From Cupriavidus pauculus (GTDB lineage: Bacteria; Pseudomonadota; Gammaproteobacteria; Burkholderiales; Burkholderiaceae): 64,000 nucleotides of DNA. Location: positions 3,591,001-3,655,000 of the forward strand of contig NZ_CP044065.1 in NCBI RefSeq assembly GCF_008693385.1. Reading direction: 5' to 3'. Position 1 is the first letter of the stretch. Each line of letters opens with the position of its first letter. Below the pieces are notes generated by a model. The model did no database searches. It was not told the origin of the DNA and saw only the letters and a program-made list of their open reading frames with translations. This document shows positions 54,907 to 63,233 of the stretch, one piece after another. The translations under genes were made by a program, and so were the position numbers.

Positions 54907-56412
54907 TCAGAGCTCGGTGTCCAGGCCGTCCTGGACTTGTTCGGCAGCGCGGATCACGGCGCGCGCCTTCGCCTCGGTCTCTTTCCATTCGGATTCGGGG
55001 TCCGAATCGGCAACGATGCCCGCTGCCGCCTGCACATAGAGATTGCCGTCCTTGATGATGCCCGTGCGGATCGCGATCGCGAGGTCCATCTCGCCGCCGA
55101 ACGACAGATAGCCCACCGCGCCGCCATAGATGCCGCGCTTGCGCGGTTCCAGTTCGTCGATGATCTCCATCGCGCGCACCTTGGGCGCGCCCGACAGCGT
55201 GCCCGCCGGGAACGTCGCGCGCAGCACGTCGAGGTTGGTCATGCCGTCGCGCAGCGTGCCTTCCACCGAGCTCACGATATGCTGCACGTGCGAATACTTT
55301 TCGATGACCATCTTGTCGGTCACCTTGACCGAGCCGATCTCGGCGATGCGGCCGATATCGTTGCGCGCGAGGTCGATCAGCATCACATGCTCGGCAATCT
55401 CCTTCGGATCGTTGAGCAGTTCCGTGGCCAGCTGGGCATCGCGCTCGGGCGTGTTGCCGCGCGGACGCGTGCCGGCCAGCGGGCGAATCGTGATCACGCG
55501 CGAGGTATCGTTCTCGACCTTGCGCGTCTCCTGCCGCACCAGAATTTCCGGCGAAGCCCCCACCACCTGGAAGTCGCCGAAGTTGTAGAAGTACATGTAC
55601 GGCGACGGGTTCAGCGAACGCAGCGCGCGGTACAGCGACAGCGGCGCGTCGCGATACGGCTTCATCAGGCGCTGGCCGATCTGCACCTGCATCATGTCGC
55701 CGGCCATGATGTATTCCTTGGCCTTGTGCACGGCGGACAGATAGTCCGCCTTCGCGAACTCGCGGTACACCTCGGTCTGCACCGACGGGCTGGTCACCGG
55801 CACGTCCACGGGTTGACGCAGCTTCATGCGCAGTTCTCGCAGACGCTGGCGCGCGCGGGAATAGGCTTCCGGCGTGGTCGGGTCGGCGTAGACGATCAGG
55901 TAGAGCTTGCCCGACAGGTTGTCGATGACGGCCAGTTCCTCGCACAGCAGCAGCTGGATATCGGGGAGGTTCAGGTCGTCCGGCTTCTGCGTGCCGGCCA
56001 GCGTCTTCTCGATATAGCGGACCGCGTCGTAGCCGAAGTAACCGGCAAGACCGCCGCAGAACCGTGGCAGGCCCGGGCGCAGCGCCACCTTGAAGCGGCT
56101 CTCGAACGTCGCGATGAAATCGAGCGCGTTGCCTTCGTGCGTCTCCACGACCTTGCCGTCGGTGACCACTTCCACGCGCTCGCCATAGGCGCGCAGCAGC
56201 GTGCGGGCGTGCAGGCCGATGAACGAATAGCGGCCGAAGCGCTCGCCGCCGACCACCGACTCCAGCAGGAAGGTGTTCACGCCGCGCGTCTGCGACTGCG
56301 CCAGCTTGAGGTACAGCGAGAGCGGGGTTTCCAGATCGGCCAGCGCCTCCGCGATCAGCGGAATGCGGTTGTAGCCCTGATCGGCCAGCGATTTGAATTC
56401 GAGTTCTGTCAT
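54907..56412 (-). CDS. trpE: Anthranilate synthase component I
   Basis: A 501-residue chorismate-binding enzyme. Landmarks include [18 protein letters not shown] in the N-terminal domain, [48 protein letters not shown] and [15 protein letters not shown]. It converts chorismate to anthranilate with ammonia from TrpG. The start is ATG 56412 ([12 protein letters not shown]) behind CAGAGGA. First gene of trpEGDC. No feedback or attenuation element was seen; a stem-loop lies 67-94 bp upstream. Confidence 0.96.
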   Translation of the reverse strand: MTELEFKSLADQGYNRIPLIAEALADLETPLSLYLKLAQSQTRGVNTFLLESVVGGERFGRYSFIGLHARTLLRAYGERVEVVTDGKVVETHEGNALDFIATFESRFKVALRPGLPRFCGGLAGYFGYDAVRYIEKTLAGTQKPDDLNLPDIQLLLCEELAVIDNLSGKLYLIVYADPTTPEAYSRARQRLRELRMKLRQPVDVPVTSPSVQTEVYREFAKADYLSAVHKAKEYIMAGDMMQVQIGQRLMKPYRDAPLSLYRALRSLNPSPYMYFYNFGDFQVVGASPEILVRQETRKVENDTSRVITIRPLAGTRPRGNTPERDAQLATELLNDPKEIAEHVMLIDLARNDIGRIAEIGSVKVTDKMVIEKYSHVQHIVSSVEGTLRDGMTNLDVLRATFPAGTLSGAPKVRAMEIIDELEPRKRGIYGGAVGYLSFGGEMDLAIAIRTGIIKDGNLYVQAAAGIVADSDPESEWKETEAKARAVIRAAEQVQDGLDTEL

Positions 56413-56834
56413 GTCGATCCTCTGCTTGCGGCACCCGTCATGGACAGGTGGGGACGCGGCACCGCGATGTCGGCAAGAGGCGGATGCATGCATGCACGGA
56501 TCCGCCCCCGGGGTATGGACCGTGTGACGATGGCTTGCGGACAAGGGCGCACACGGCTCGGGGTGGCGTGCGGCGCGTTCGTGGAGCTAACCGTAGCACA
56601 GGCGCCCGTCATGGGCGGCCCTGCATTACGGTGCGGCAGGATGGGATCTGCTGGGAACTGTCAGGAGACTCGCGAACGCACCTTACGCCTGGATGGAGGC
56701 GTGCCAGCGACGCCAGGGCCAAGCCTGCCGATCACTGCCAGAAGAGATGCGTTTGCGGTTGACGAACATTGACGTTCAGGTGATTGACTTGCGATGAATT
56801 GACGCTGTGACTAACGCTGCTATTGACGCTGTGA
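56413..56834. other. Non-coding region between gph and trpE
   Basis: A 422-bp stretch without a credible gene. It must hold the trpE promoter unless trpE is read through from gph. Scanning the trpE strand I saw no short ORF with tandem Trp codons, so no classical attenuator peptide is visible. It contains a perfect 7-bp stem-loop at 56479-56506 and, at the gph end, five TTGAC motifs and a 20-bp duplication that extends into the gph 3' end. Confidence 0.6.
56479..56506. promoter_or_regulatory. Stem-loop upstream of trpE
   Basis: The arms GGCGGAT and ATCCGCC are perfectly complementary and flank a 14-nt loop that itself contains the palindrome GCATGC. It lies 67-94 bp upstream of the trpE start codon. 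No U-run follows on the trpE strand, so it is not an obvious intrinsic terminator. It may be an operator or an RNA element. Confidence 0.35.
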
Positions 56835-56841
56835 CTAACGC
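56798..56841. repeat. 20-bp direct repeat at the 3' end of gph
   Basis: ATTGACGCTGTGACTAACGC occurs at 56798-56817 and again at 56822-56841, a 24-bp period. The second copy includes the gph stop codon. Three further TTGAC motifs occur just to the left at 56759, 56769 and 56784. Confidence 0.85.
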
Positions 56842-57560
56842 CGTGCGGCCAGAAGGGCAGCAACGCGCGCAATGTCGGCGACTATACCATCGGCGTCGAC
56901 GCCTTGTACAGGGTTCCCATGGTTGTAGCCATATGGCATCAGCAGCACACCGATGCCGGCCGCGCGCGCGGCGCGGGCGTCGTTCTCGGAGTCGCCGATG
57001 GCCAGCATGGCCGACGGCTGCAGCCGGAAGGCCTGCGCCACCTGCAGCAGCGGGTACGGATCCGGCTTGCGCAGCGCGAACGCGTCGCCGCCGTAGACGA
57101 GCTCGAAATACTGGTCCAGACCGGTGCGCGCGAGCAGCGGCGTGGTGAAGTTCTCCGGCTTGTTCGTCACGCAGGCCAGCCGCAGACCGGCCGCCTTGAG
57201 CGCCGCCAGACCTTCCCGCACGTTGGGGTAGACCGACGAGAACTGGCCGTTGATGCGCACGTATTCGCGGTCGTAGAGGTCGTAGGCCTCGTCGAACAGC
57301 GCGGTGGCCTGCTGCGGCAGGCGCGTCTCGAGCACGCGCCGGATCAGGTTCTCGGAGCCCTTGCCGACGAAACTGACGATCGCCTGCGCGGACATCGGCT
57401 CCACGGGGCCGAGCTCCGGATGGGCGTGCGCCAGCGCCAGCAGCATCGCGTTGATGGCGGCGTGGAAGTCACCGGCCGTATCGACCATCGTGCCGTCGAG
57501 GTCGACGATCACGCCTTGAATGCCGCTCCAGTCGGTGCGGCGCAGGATTTCGACGGTCAT
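56835..57560 (-). CDS. gph: Phosphoglycolate phosphatase
   Basis: A 241-residue HAD-superfamily phosphatase. Motif I is [11 protein letters not shown], motif II CVTNKP, motif III the Lys in [10 protein letters not shown] and motif [17 protein letters not shown]. It removes phosphate from 2-phosphoglycolate made during DNA repair and carbon metabolism. ATG 57560 overlaps the rpe stop by 4 bp, the usual rpe-gph coupling. trpE lies downstream after the 422-bp gap. Confidence 0.93.
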   Translation of the reverse strand: MTVEILRRTDWSGIQGVIVDLDGTMVDTAGDFHAAINAMLLALAHAHPELGPVEPMSAQAIVSFVGKGSENLIRRVLETRLPQQATALFDEAYDLYDREYVRINGQFSSVYPNVREGLAALKAAGLRLACVTNKPENFTTPLLARTGLDQYFELVYGGDAFALRKPDPYPLLQVAQAFRLQPSAMLAIGDSENDARAARAAGIGVLLMPYGYNHGNPVQGVDADGIVADIARVAALLAARR

Positions 57561-58252
57561 TGGCCAACCTTCGCCAGCTGTTCGCGCAGCGCGCCGATGA
57601 TGCCCTTGTAGCCGCCATCGGCATCGGGCTTGCCAAATACCGCGGAGCCCGCCACGAACGTATCGGCGCCGGCCGCCGCGATCTCGGCAATGTTGTCCAC
57701 CTTTACGCCGCCGTCCACTTCCAGCAGGATCTTCCGGCCCGTGCGTTCGGCGTAGGCGTCGATGCGGGCACGCACCGCGCGCAGCTTGTTCAGCGTCTCG
57801 GGAATGAACGACTGGCCGCCAAAGCCCGGGTTCACCGACATCAGCAGGATCACGTCCAGCCGATCCATCACGTGGTCCAGGTGATGCAGCGGCGTGGCCG
57901 GGTTGAACACGAGGCCGGCCTGGCAGCCGTTGTCGCGGATCAGCGCGAGCGACCGATCGACGTGCTCGCTGGCTTCCGGGTGGAACGTGATGATATTGGC
58001 GCCGGCCTTGGCAAAGTCCGGGATGATCCGATCGACCGGGCGGACCATCAGGTGCACGTCGATGGGAGCGGTCACATGCGGGCGGATGGCCTCGCAGACC
58101 AGCGGTCCCACGGTCAGGTTGGGCACGTAATGGTTGTCCATCACGTCGAAGTGGATCCAGTCCGCGCCGGCCTCGGTCACACGGCGGACTTCCTCGCCCA
58201 GGCGGGCAAAGTCGGCGGAGAGGATGGAGGGGGCGATGCGATAGGTGGTCAT
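57557..58252 (-). CDS. rpe: Ribulose-phosphate 3-epimerase
   Basis: A 231-residue TIM-barrel enzyme that interconverts ribulose- and xylulose-5-phosphate. Visible motifs are [36 protein letters not shown] with catalytic Asp and metal ligands, [12 protein letters not shown] and [13 protein letters not shown]. It begins at ATG 58252 and overlaps gph by 4 bp. A TAGAAT-like -10 sits at 58300-58295 on this strand, about 45 bp upstream, but without a good -35. Confidence 0.96.
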   Translation of the reverse strand: MTTYRIAPSILSADFARLGEEVRRVTEAGADWIHFDVMDNHYVPNLTVGPLVCEAIRPHVTAPIDVHLMVRPVDRIIPDFAKAGANIITFHPEASEHVDRSLALIRDNGCQAGLVFNPATPLHHLDHVMDRLDVILLMSVNPGFGGQSFIPETLNKLRAVRARIDAYAERTGRKILLEVDGGVKVDNIAEIAAAGADTFVAGSAVFGKPDADGGYKGIIGALREQLAKVGQ

Positions 58253-58315
58253 GACAATGTGGGGGGCGGTGCGCTGGGGCTGAGACGAGCCGGTATTCTA
58301 CGCTTGTCGGGCCGC

Positions 58316-58344
58316 TTGCCGCTGCCGGGGCCTTGCCGCACAAT
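58316..58344 (+). promoter_or_regulatory. Candidate sigma-70 promoter of apaG
   Basis: TTGCCG at 58316-58321 and CACAAT at 58339-58344 are separated by 17 bp, the optimal spacing, although the -10 matches only moderately. Transcription would start near 58351, 27 nt before the apaG start codon. Confidence 0.4.
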
Positions 58345-58377
58345 GCGGTCACCTCGAGCCAACAAGCCCTGCCGACA

Positions 58378-58752
58378 ATGAGCGAGTACGCATTTTCCGT
58401 GACGGTACGTACCCAGTACCTGTCCGACCAGTCGGACCCCGAGCGCGGGCGCTACGCCTTCGCCTACACGATCAATATCCGCAATACCGGCGAAGTGGCC
58501 GCGCAGCTGATCTCGCGCCACTGGGTCATCACCGACAGCGACAATGCCTCGCAGGAAGTGTCGGGCCTGGGCGTGGTGGGCCACCAGCCGCTGCTCAAGC
58601 CGGGCGAGCACTTCGAATACACGAGCTGGGCCACCATTTCGACCCCGGTCGGTTCGATGAAGGGCGAATACTTCTGCGTGGCCGAGGACGGCCACCGCTT
58701 CGAAGTCCCCATTCCCGAATTCGCGCTCGTGCTCCCGCGCATGTTGCACTGA
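58378..58752 (+). CDS. apaG: ApaG protein (Co2+/Mg2+ efflux-associated)
   Basis: A 124-residue protein matching the length of E. coli ApaG. The ordered blocks are FSVTVRTQYL, RYAFAYTINIRNTG, LISRHWVITDS, GVVGHQPLLKPGEHFEYTS and GSMKGEYFC, which form a fibronectin-like beta-sandwich. It is annotated with magnesium or cobalt efflux and ApaH, but the biochemical role is not known. Start ATG 58378. Confidence 0.96.
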   Translation: MSEYAFSVTVRTQYLSDQSDPERGRYAFAYTINIRNTGEVAAQLISRHWVITDSDNASQEVSGLGVVGHQPLLKPGEHFEYTSWATISTPVGSMKGEYFCVAEDGHRFEVPIPEFALVLPRMLH

Positions 58753-58760
58753 CCCGGGGG

Positions 58761-58970
58761 TCAGGACTCGCGCGAGCCCGTTTCCGCCTGCTCCTGCGCT
58801 GGCTTCGCGCCACCGTTGCGGGAGGGATGATCGTCGGGCGCGCGCGTGGGGCGCGGATTCTTCTTTGCGGTGCCCATGGTCCAGACGACGATGAACACGA
58901 GCAGGAACAGGGCCGCGCCCGCCTCCAGCGCAAACACGAGCATCGGATGGTCTGACAGAAACTGGCTCAT
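58761..58970 (-). CDS. Small single-pass membrane protein
   Basis: A 69-residue protein with one transmembrane helix (MLVFALEAGAALFLLVFIVVWTMG) followed by a polar Lys/Arg/Pro-rich tail. I start it at ATG 58970 (MSQFLSDHP). It is tail to tail with apaG, 8 bp apart, and divergent from mltA. No family is recognised. Confidence 0.65.
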   Translation of the reverse strand: MSQFLSDHPMLVFALEAGAALFLLVFIVVWTMGTAKKNPRPTRAPDDHPSRNGGAKPAQEQAETGSRES

Positions 58971-59067
58971 CGGGAACTCATTCGGAATGGAATCGTCAGG
59001 GATAGCGGTGCGATGCAAATGACGATTGTATGAGATACGGCTTCGATCACAGATGAGATATCAAGCA

Positions 59068-60186
59068 ATGACGAACTGGCGCCGCCTCGGCTGGACCGCG
59101 ATGGCCAGCGTGGCGATCTGGCTCGCCGGCTGCTCGAGCGGCCCGCCCCCACGTGTACAGGGCCCCGGCGGCCCCACGGCCACCACGCCGGGCACGGGTA
59201 CCGCGCCACCCCCGGCTTCGACCGCGGCCGGCCGCCTGCAGGCCGTCAGCTGGAACGAGGTCGGCGGCTGGAGCGCGGACGACGTACGCGCGGCCTGGCC
59301 CGCGCTGCTGGCCAGCTGCCAGGCGCTCAAGAAGCGTCCCGACTGGAACCGTGTCTGCTCGGTCGGCATCATGGTCGATGCGGGCGACCTGCCCGCGATG
59401 CGCGAGTATTTCGAGACCAACTTCCAGCCGTACCGCGTGGTCAATGGCGACGGCACGGACAGCGGGCTGATCACGGGCTACTACGAACCGATCCTGCATG
59501 GCTCGCGCACGCGCCAGGGCCCGTACCAGGTGCCGCTGTACCGGCGCCCGCCCACGATGGGCAAGGGCCCGCTGCCCGCGCGCGGCGAACTCATGCAGAA
59601 CCCGGCCATGCGCGGCAACGAGCTGGTCTGGGTCGATGACGCCGTGGAAGCGGCCTTCCTCCAGATCCAGGGCTCGGGCCGTATCCGGCTTCCGGACGGC
59701 ACGATGATGCGCGTCGGGTTTGGCGGGACCAACGACCAGCCGTTCCGCTCGATCGGCAAATGGCTGCTGGACCGCGGCGAGATCACCCCCGTGCAGGCCA
59801 CGATGCAGGGCATCAAGGCCTGGGCGCGCGCCAATCCGGCCCGCGTCGAGGAGATGCTCAACGTCAATCCGCGCTTCGTGTTCTTCCGCGAACTGCCCCC
59901 GACCAATGAGGGCCCGGTGGGCGCGCTCGGCGTGCCGCTGACCGCCGAACGCTCGATCGCGGTGGATCCGGCCACGATTCCGCTTGGGGTGCCTGTGTTC
60001 CTGTCCACGACCCGGCCGCTCTCGACGGAGCCGATCCAGCGCCTGATGTTCGCGCAGGACACGGGCTCGGCCATCCGCGGCGGCGTGCGCGCGGACTTCT
60101 TCTGGGGCGCGGGCGACGCGGCCGGCGAGACCGCGGGCCGCATGAAGCAGGGCGGCCGCATGTGGGTGCTGATGCCCCGGAGCTGA
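59068..60186 (+). CDS. mltA: Membrane-bound lytic murein transglycosylase A
   Basis: A 372-residue lipoprotein. The lipobox is WLAGC after MTNWRRLGWTAMASVAI, start ATG 59068. The catalytic domain shows GLITGYYEPILHGSRT, FLQIQGSGRIRLPDG, and the C-terminal block FAQDTGSAIRGGVRADFFWG with the catalytic Asp of the MltA double-psi barrel. It cleaves the glycan strands of peptidoglycan at the outer membrane. It is convergent with paaK, 13 bp between. Confidence 0.95.
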   Translation: MTNWRRLGWTAMASVAIWLAGCSSGPPPRVQGPGGPTATTPGTGTAPPPASTAAGRLQAVSWNEVGGWSADDVRAAWPALLASCQALKKRPDWNRVCSVGIMVDAGDLPAMREYFETNFQPYRVVNGDGTDSGLITGYYEPILHGSRTRQGPYQVPLYRRPPTMGKGPLPARGELMQNPAMRGNELVWVDDAVEAAFLQIQGSGRIRLPDGTMMRVGFGGTNDQPFRSIGKWLLDRGEITPVQATMQGIKAWARANPARVEEMLNVNPRFVFFRELPPTNEGPVGALGVPLTAERSIAVDPATIPLGVPVFLSTTRPLSTEPIQRLMFAQDTGSAIRGGVRADFFWGAGDAAGETAGRMKQGGRMWVLMPRS

Positions 60187-60199
60187 GGCAGGCGTCGGC

Positions 60200-61528
60200 T
60201 CAGCGCGGGCGTTGGTCGACGCGTTGGTCGACAATCCGCCGCGCCTTGCCGACCGAGCGCTCGATCCCGCCCACGGGCAGCACGTCGATCGCCGCGCTCA
60301 CGCCGATATAGGCCTTGATATCGTGCGCGAGCGTCGTCCGCGCGCCGGCCGCATCGGCCGGACTCGCCCCGTGTGCGCACTCCACGCGCACGGTCAGCGT
60401 GTCCAGCGGGCCCTCCTTGCCGAGCACGCACTGATAGTGCGGCGCCAGTTCCGCATGCCGCAGGATCAGTTCCTCGATCTGCGACGGAAACACATTGACC
60501 CCGCGCACGATCATCATGTCGTCCGCGCGGCCCGTCACCTTCTCCATGCGGCGGAAGGCGGGCCGCGCCGTCCCGGGCAGCAGCCGCGTGAGGTCGCGCG
60601 TGCGATAGCGGACCACGGGCATCGCCTCCTTGGTCAGCGACGTGAACACGAGTTCGCCGAATGCGCCGTCGGGCAGCACCTCGCCGGTATCGGGGTCGAT
60701 GATCTCGGGGTAGAAATGGTCCTCCCAGATCGTCGGGCCATCCTTGGTCTCCGCGCACTCGTTGGCCACGCCGGGCCCCATGACCTCGGAGAGCCCGTAG
60801 ATATCGACGGCCGAGATGCCGAGCCGTTTCTCGATCGCCAGCCGCATCTCGGGCGTCCACGGTTCGGCGCCGAAGATGCCGAGGCGCAGCGAGGTCGAGG
60901 CCGGATCCACGCCCTGGCGCTCGAGCTCGTCGGCAATCGCCAGCATATAGCTCGGCGTGACCATGATGATGTCGGGACGGAAGTCGAGGATCAGCTGCAC
61001 CTGCCGCTCGGTCTGGCCGCCGCCGAACGGAATCGCCGTGAGCCCGCAGCGCTCCACGCCGTAGTGGGCGCCAAGCCCGCCCGTGAACAGCCCGTAGCCG
61101 TAGCTCACATGCACCTTGTCCCCGCGCCGCGCCCCGGACGCGCGGATCGAACGCGCCATCACGGTCGCCCACGTATCGATGTCGCGCAGCGTATAGCCGA
61201 CCACGGTCGGCTTGCCCGTGGTCCCGGACGACGCATGGATCCGCGCCACGCGATCCTGCGGTACCGCGAACATCCCGAACGGATAGTGGTCGCGCAGGTC
61301 CTGCTTGGTCGTGAACGGAAACCGCGCGAGATCGGCCAGCGACCGCAGCTGGTCCGGATGCACGCCGGCCTCGTCGAACTTGCGGCGATAGACCGGCGAG
61401 TTGTCGTACGCATGGCGCAGCGACCATTTGAGCCGTTCGATCTGCAGGTCCTGGAGTGCCTCGCGGCTGGCGGTCTCGATCGGCTCGAGCGGCAGGTCGG
61501 TCTGGAACGCGCTGGGGGCAGGGCGCAT
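60200..61528 (-). CDS. paaK: Phenylacetate-CoA ligase
   Basis: A 442-residue adenylate-forming enzyme that activates phenylacetate. The AMP-binding motif is IHASSGTTGKPTVVGYT and the C-terminal block VTGRADDMMIVRGVNVFPSQIEELIL is typical of PaaK. It is the last gene of paaG-paaI-paaK on this strand. The extreme C-terminus repeats VDQRVDQR because of a small tandem duplication near 60211-60231. Start ATG 61528 (MRPAPSAFQ). Confidence 0.95.
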   Translation of the reverse strand: MRPAPSAFQTDLPLEPIETASREALQDLQIERLKWSLRHAYDNSPVYRRKFDEAGVHPDQLRSLADLARFPFTTKQDLRDHYPFGMFAVPQDRVARIHASSGTTGKPTVVGYTLRDIDTWATVMARSIRASGARRGDKVHVSYGYGLFTGGLGAHYGVERCGLTAIPFGGGQTERQVQLILDFRPDIIMVTPSYMLAIADELERQGVDPASTSLRLGIFGAEPWTPEMRLAIEKRLGISAVDIYGLSEVMGPGVANECAETKDGPTIWEDHFYPEIIDPDTGEVLPDGAFGELVFTSLTKEAMPVVRYRTRDLTRLLPGTARPAFRRMEKVTGRADDMMIVRGVNVFPSQIEELILRHAELAPHYQCVLGKEGPLDTLTVRVECAHGASPADAAGARTTLAHDIKAYIGVSAAIDVLPVGGIERSVGKARRIVDQRVDQRPR

Positions 61529-61549
61529 GGGAGTCTCCTGTCGGTCGTC

Positions 61550-62005
61550 TCAGGTACCCGGAAGCGGCTCGACCACATGCCCCCGGATCTGCGCGGACTT
61601 GCCGCGAAACATCGCCACGGGCTCTCCGGCCCGGTTCGTCACGCGCACATCGTAGATGCCATGGCGCCCGGAGAGGACCTGCTCGACGGCCTCCGCCGTC
61701 AGCGTGTCCCCGCCCAGCACGGGCCGCAGGAACTCGACGCTGCAGCCGGCCGCCACGGTATTCACGTTGTGGCTGTTGCAGGCGAACGCGAAGGCCGAAT
61801 CGGCAAGCGTGAACATCAGCCCGCCATGGCAGGTGCCGTGGCCATTGAGGAATTCGGGGCGGATCGGCATCGACAGCCGCGCGTAGCCGGGCCGCACGGC
61901 TTCCACGACCATGCCGAGCCAGCGGCTGCATGCGTCGGCGTCGTACATTGCCGTCGCCGCGGCTTCGGCCAGTGCCTGCGCGTCGCGGTTCACGGGGTCA
62001 TTCAC
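61550..62005 (-). CDS. paaI: Hydroxyphenylacetyl-CoA thioesterase PaaI
   Basis: A hot-dog-fold thioesterase of about 151 residues. The family signature is FLNGHGTCHGGLMFTLADSAFAFACNSHN. It hydrolyses ring-hydroxylated phenylacetyl-CoA that blocks the pathway and so protects free CoA. The start is uncertain: GTG 62005 is chosen because it overlaps the paaG stop by 8 bp, but a GTG four codons later or an upstream ATG in the open frame are alternatives. 21 bp separate it from paaK. Confidence 0.88.
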   Translation of the reverse strand: MNDPVNRDAQALAEAAATAMYDADACSRWLGMVVEAVRPGYARLSMPIRPEFLNGHGTCHGGLMFTLADSAFAFACNSHNVNTVAAGCSVEFLRPVLGGDTLTAEAVEQVLSGRHGIYDVRVTNRAGEPVAMFRGKSAQIRGHVVEPLPGT

Positions 62006-62795
62006 CGGTGAAGCGGGGCGCGCGCTTCTCGAGGAATGCATTCACCCCCTCGGTATAGTCGTGCGAGCGGCCGAGGTCGCGCTGCAGGTCGCGTTCGAGG
62101 TCGAGCTGCGCGTCGAGCGTATGGGTCAGCCCCGCCCGCATCGACTGCTTGATCGCGGCCAGCGCGCGCGTGGGCTGCGCCGCCAGTTGCGTGGCCAGCG
62201 CCAGCGCCTGCTCGTGCAGCAGCGGATCGTCGAGCGTCTCCCAGATCAGCCCCCAATTTTCCGCCTCCTCGGCAGACAGCTTGTTGCCGGTCATGGCCAG
62301 CCCCATGGCCCGTGCCATCCCCACGCGCTGCGGCAGGAACCACGTGCCGCCGGAGTCGGGCACGAGCCCGATCTTCACGAACGCCTGGATAAAGCTCGCG
62401 GACCGCGCGGCAATCACGATGTCGCACGCGAGCGCCAGATTGGCGCCCGCACCGGCCGCCGTGCCGTTGACGGCCGCGATCACGGGCAGCGGCATCGCCT
62501 GCAGCCGCCGCACCAGCGGATTGAAGTGGTCGTCGATCAGCGTGCCGAGGTCGGTCGCGCTGCCGGGTGTGAAATCGAGGTCGGCCAGGTCCTGCCCCGC
62601 GCAGAAGCCGCGTCCCGCGCCGGTCAGCAGCAGCGCCCGCGCGCCGCCCGCTTCCACGCGGTCCAGCGCGCCGCGCAGCGCCTCGTGCATGGCGCGCGTG
62701 AAACTATTGAGCTTGTCGGGCCGATTGAGCGTGACCATGGCGACATCGCCTTGCCACTGCAGCAGGATCGGGCCGGTATCGAGCGACGAACGCAT
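61998..62795 (-). CDS. paaG: Ring-opened phenylacetyl-CoA isomerase PaaG (crotonase family)
   Basis: A 265-residue crotonase-family protein. Family blocks are ARALLLTGAGRGFCAGQDL (oxyanion hole), VIAAVNGTAAGAGANLALACDIVIA and FVKIGLVPDSGGTWFLPQRVG. PaaG isomerises the 1,2-epoxyphenylacetyl-CoA to the oxepin form before ring cleavage. First gene of paaGIK here. The PaaR-like operator is 33 bp upstream. Confidence 0.93.
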   Translation of the reverse strand: MRSSLDTGPILLQWQGDVAMVTLNRPDKLNSFTRAMHEALRGALDRVEAGGARALLLTGAGRGFCAGQDLADLDFTPGSATDLGTLIDDHFNPLVRRLQAMPLPVIAAVNGTAAGAGANLALACDIVIAARSASFIQAFVKIGLVPDSGGTWFLPQRVGMARAMGLAMTGNKLSAEEAENWGLIWETLDDPLLHEQALALATQLAAQPTRALAAIKQSMRAGLTHTLDAQLDLERDLQRDLGRSHDYTEGVNAFLEKRAPRFTGE

Positions 62796-62827
62796 GACGG
62801 TCTCCCCGGGGCATCATGTGGAAATTA

Positions 62828-62845
62828 ACCGACCACGCGGTCGGT
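62828..62845. promoter_or_regulatory. Palindromic TetR-type operator in front of paaG
   Basis: ACCGACC and GGTCGGT form a perfect 7-bp inverted repeat around the 4-nt spacer ACGC. In beta-proteobacteria the paa regulator PaaR, a TetR-family repressor that is relieved by phenylacetyl-CoA, binds operators of the ACCGACC...GGTCGGT type, so this is very probably its site. The regulator gene itself is not in the window. Confidence 0.8.
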
Positions 62846-62876
62846 AAATATCGGCAATATCCCTGATGGCCCGCGA

Positions 62877-63131
62877 TCAGGCGAACCTGTCGTGCATGAC
62901 CTCGGCCACGAGTTCGCGGCCGCGCCAGTACATGTGGTGGATACGTTCGGAGAATTTGTGGAGCGTCTCGGCGTCGACGTCGTCGTAGGTCAGCACCACG
63001 GCGGGACGCGTGCCGTCGCCTTCCAGGCGCTCGAGGATGTTGGAATCGGGCAGACCGTACTTGCGGAGAAAAGCGTGGACGTCGTCATCGGACGCATCGG
63101 GATCGATGTTCGTCAGCATGAGGCGTGACAT
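62877..63131 (-). CDS. Small RRM-like protein, probable RNA-binding
   Basis: An 84-residue protein with a beta-alpha-beta-beta-alpha-beta pattern like a single RNA-recognition motif: SRLMLTNIDPDASDDDVHAFL (strand 1 and helix 1), LPDSNILERLEG, RPAVVLTYDDVDAETLHKF (strand 3 and helix 2) and GRELVAEVMHDRF. The aromatic residues of canonical RNP1 and RNP2 are largely lacking, so RNA binding is inferred only from the fold. It lies between paaG and the PaaF-like gene, 33 bp from the palindromic operator. Confidence 0.6.
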   Translation of the reverse strand: MSRLMLTNIDPDASDDDVHAFLRKYGLPDSNILERLEGDGTRPAVVLTYDDVDAETLHKFSERIHHMYWRGRELVAEVMHDRFA

Positions 63132-63233
63132 GATGTGCTCCTCGATGTGCGCAAGCCTGAGTCTATGCCCCCAGGTCGCGAAAAGACAGGCAGCACTCGT
63201 TACACTAGCCAGCAGTCATAACAAGGAGCAGAC

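Noticed and set aside
56413..56612. Trp leader peptide for attenuation
   Set aside because: The only short frame on the trpE strand in this region has no Trp codons, and no terminator/antiterminator pair with a U-run was found.
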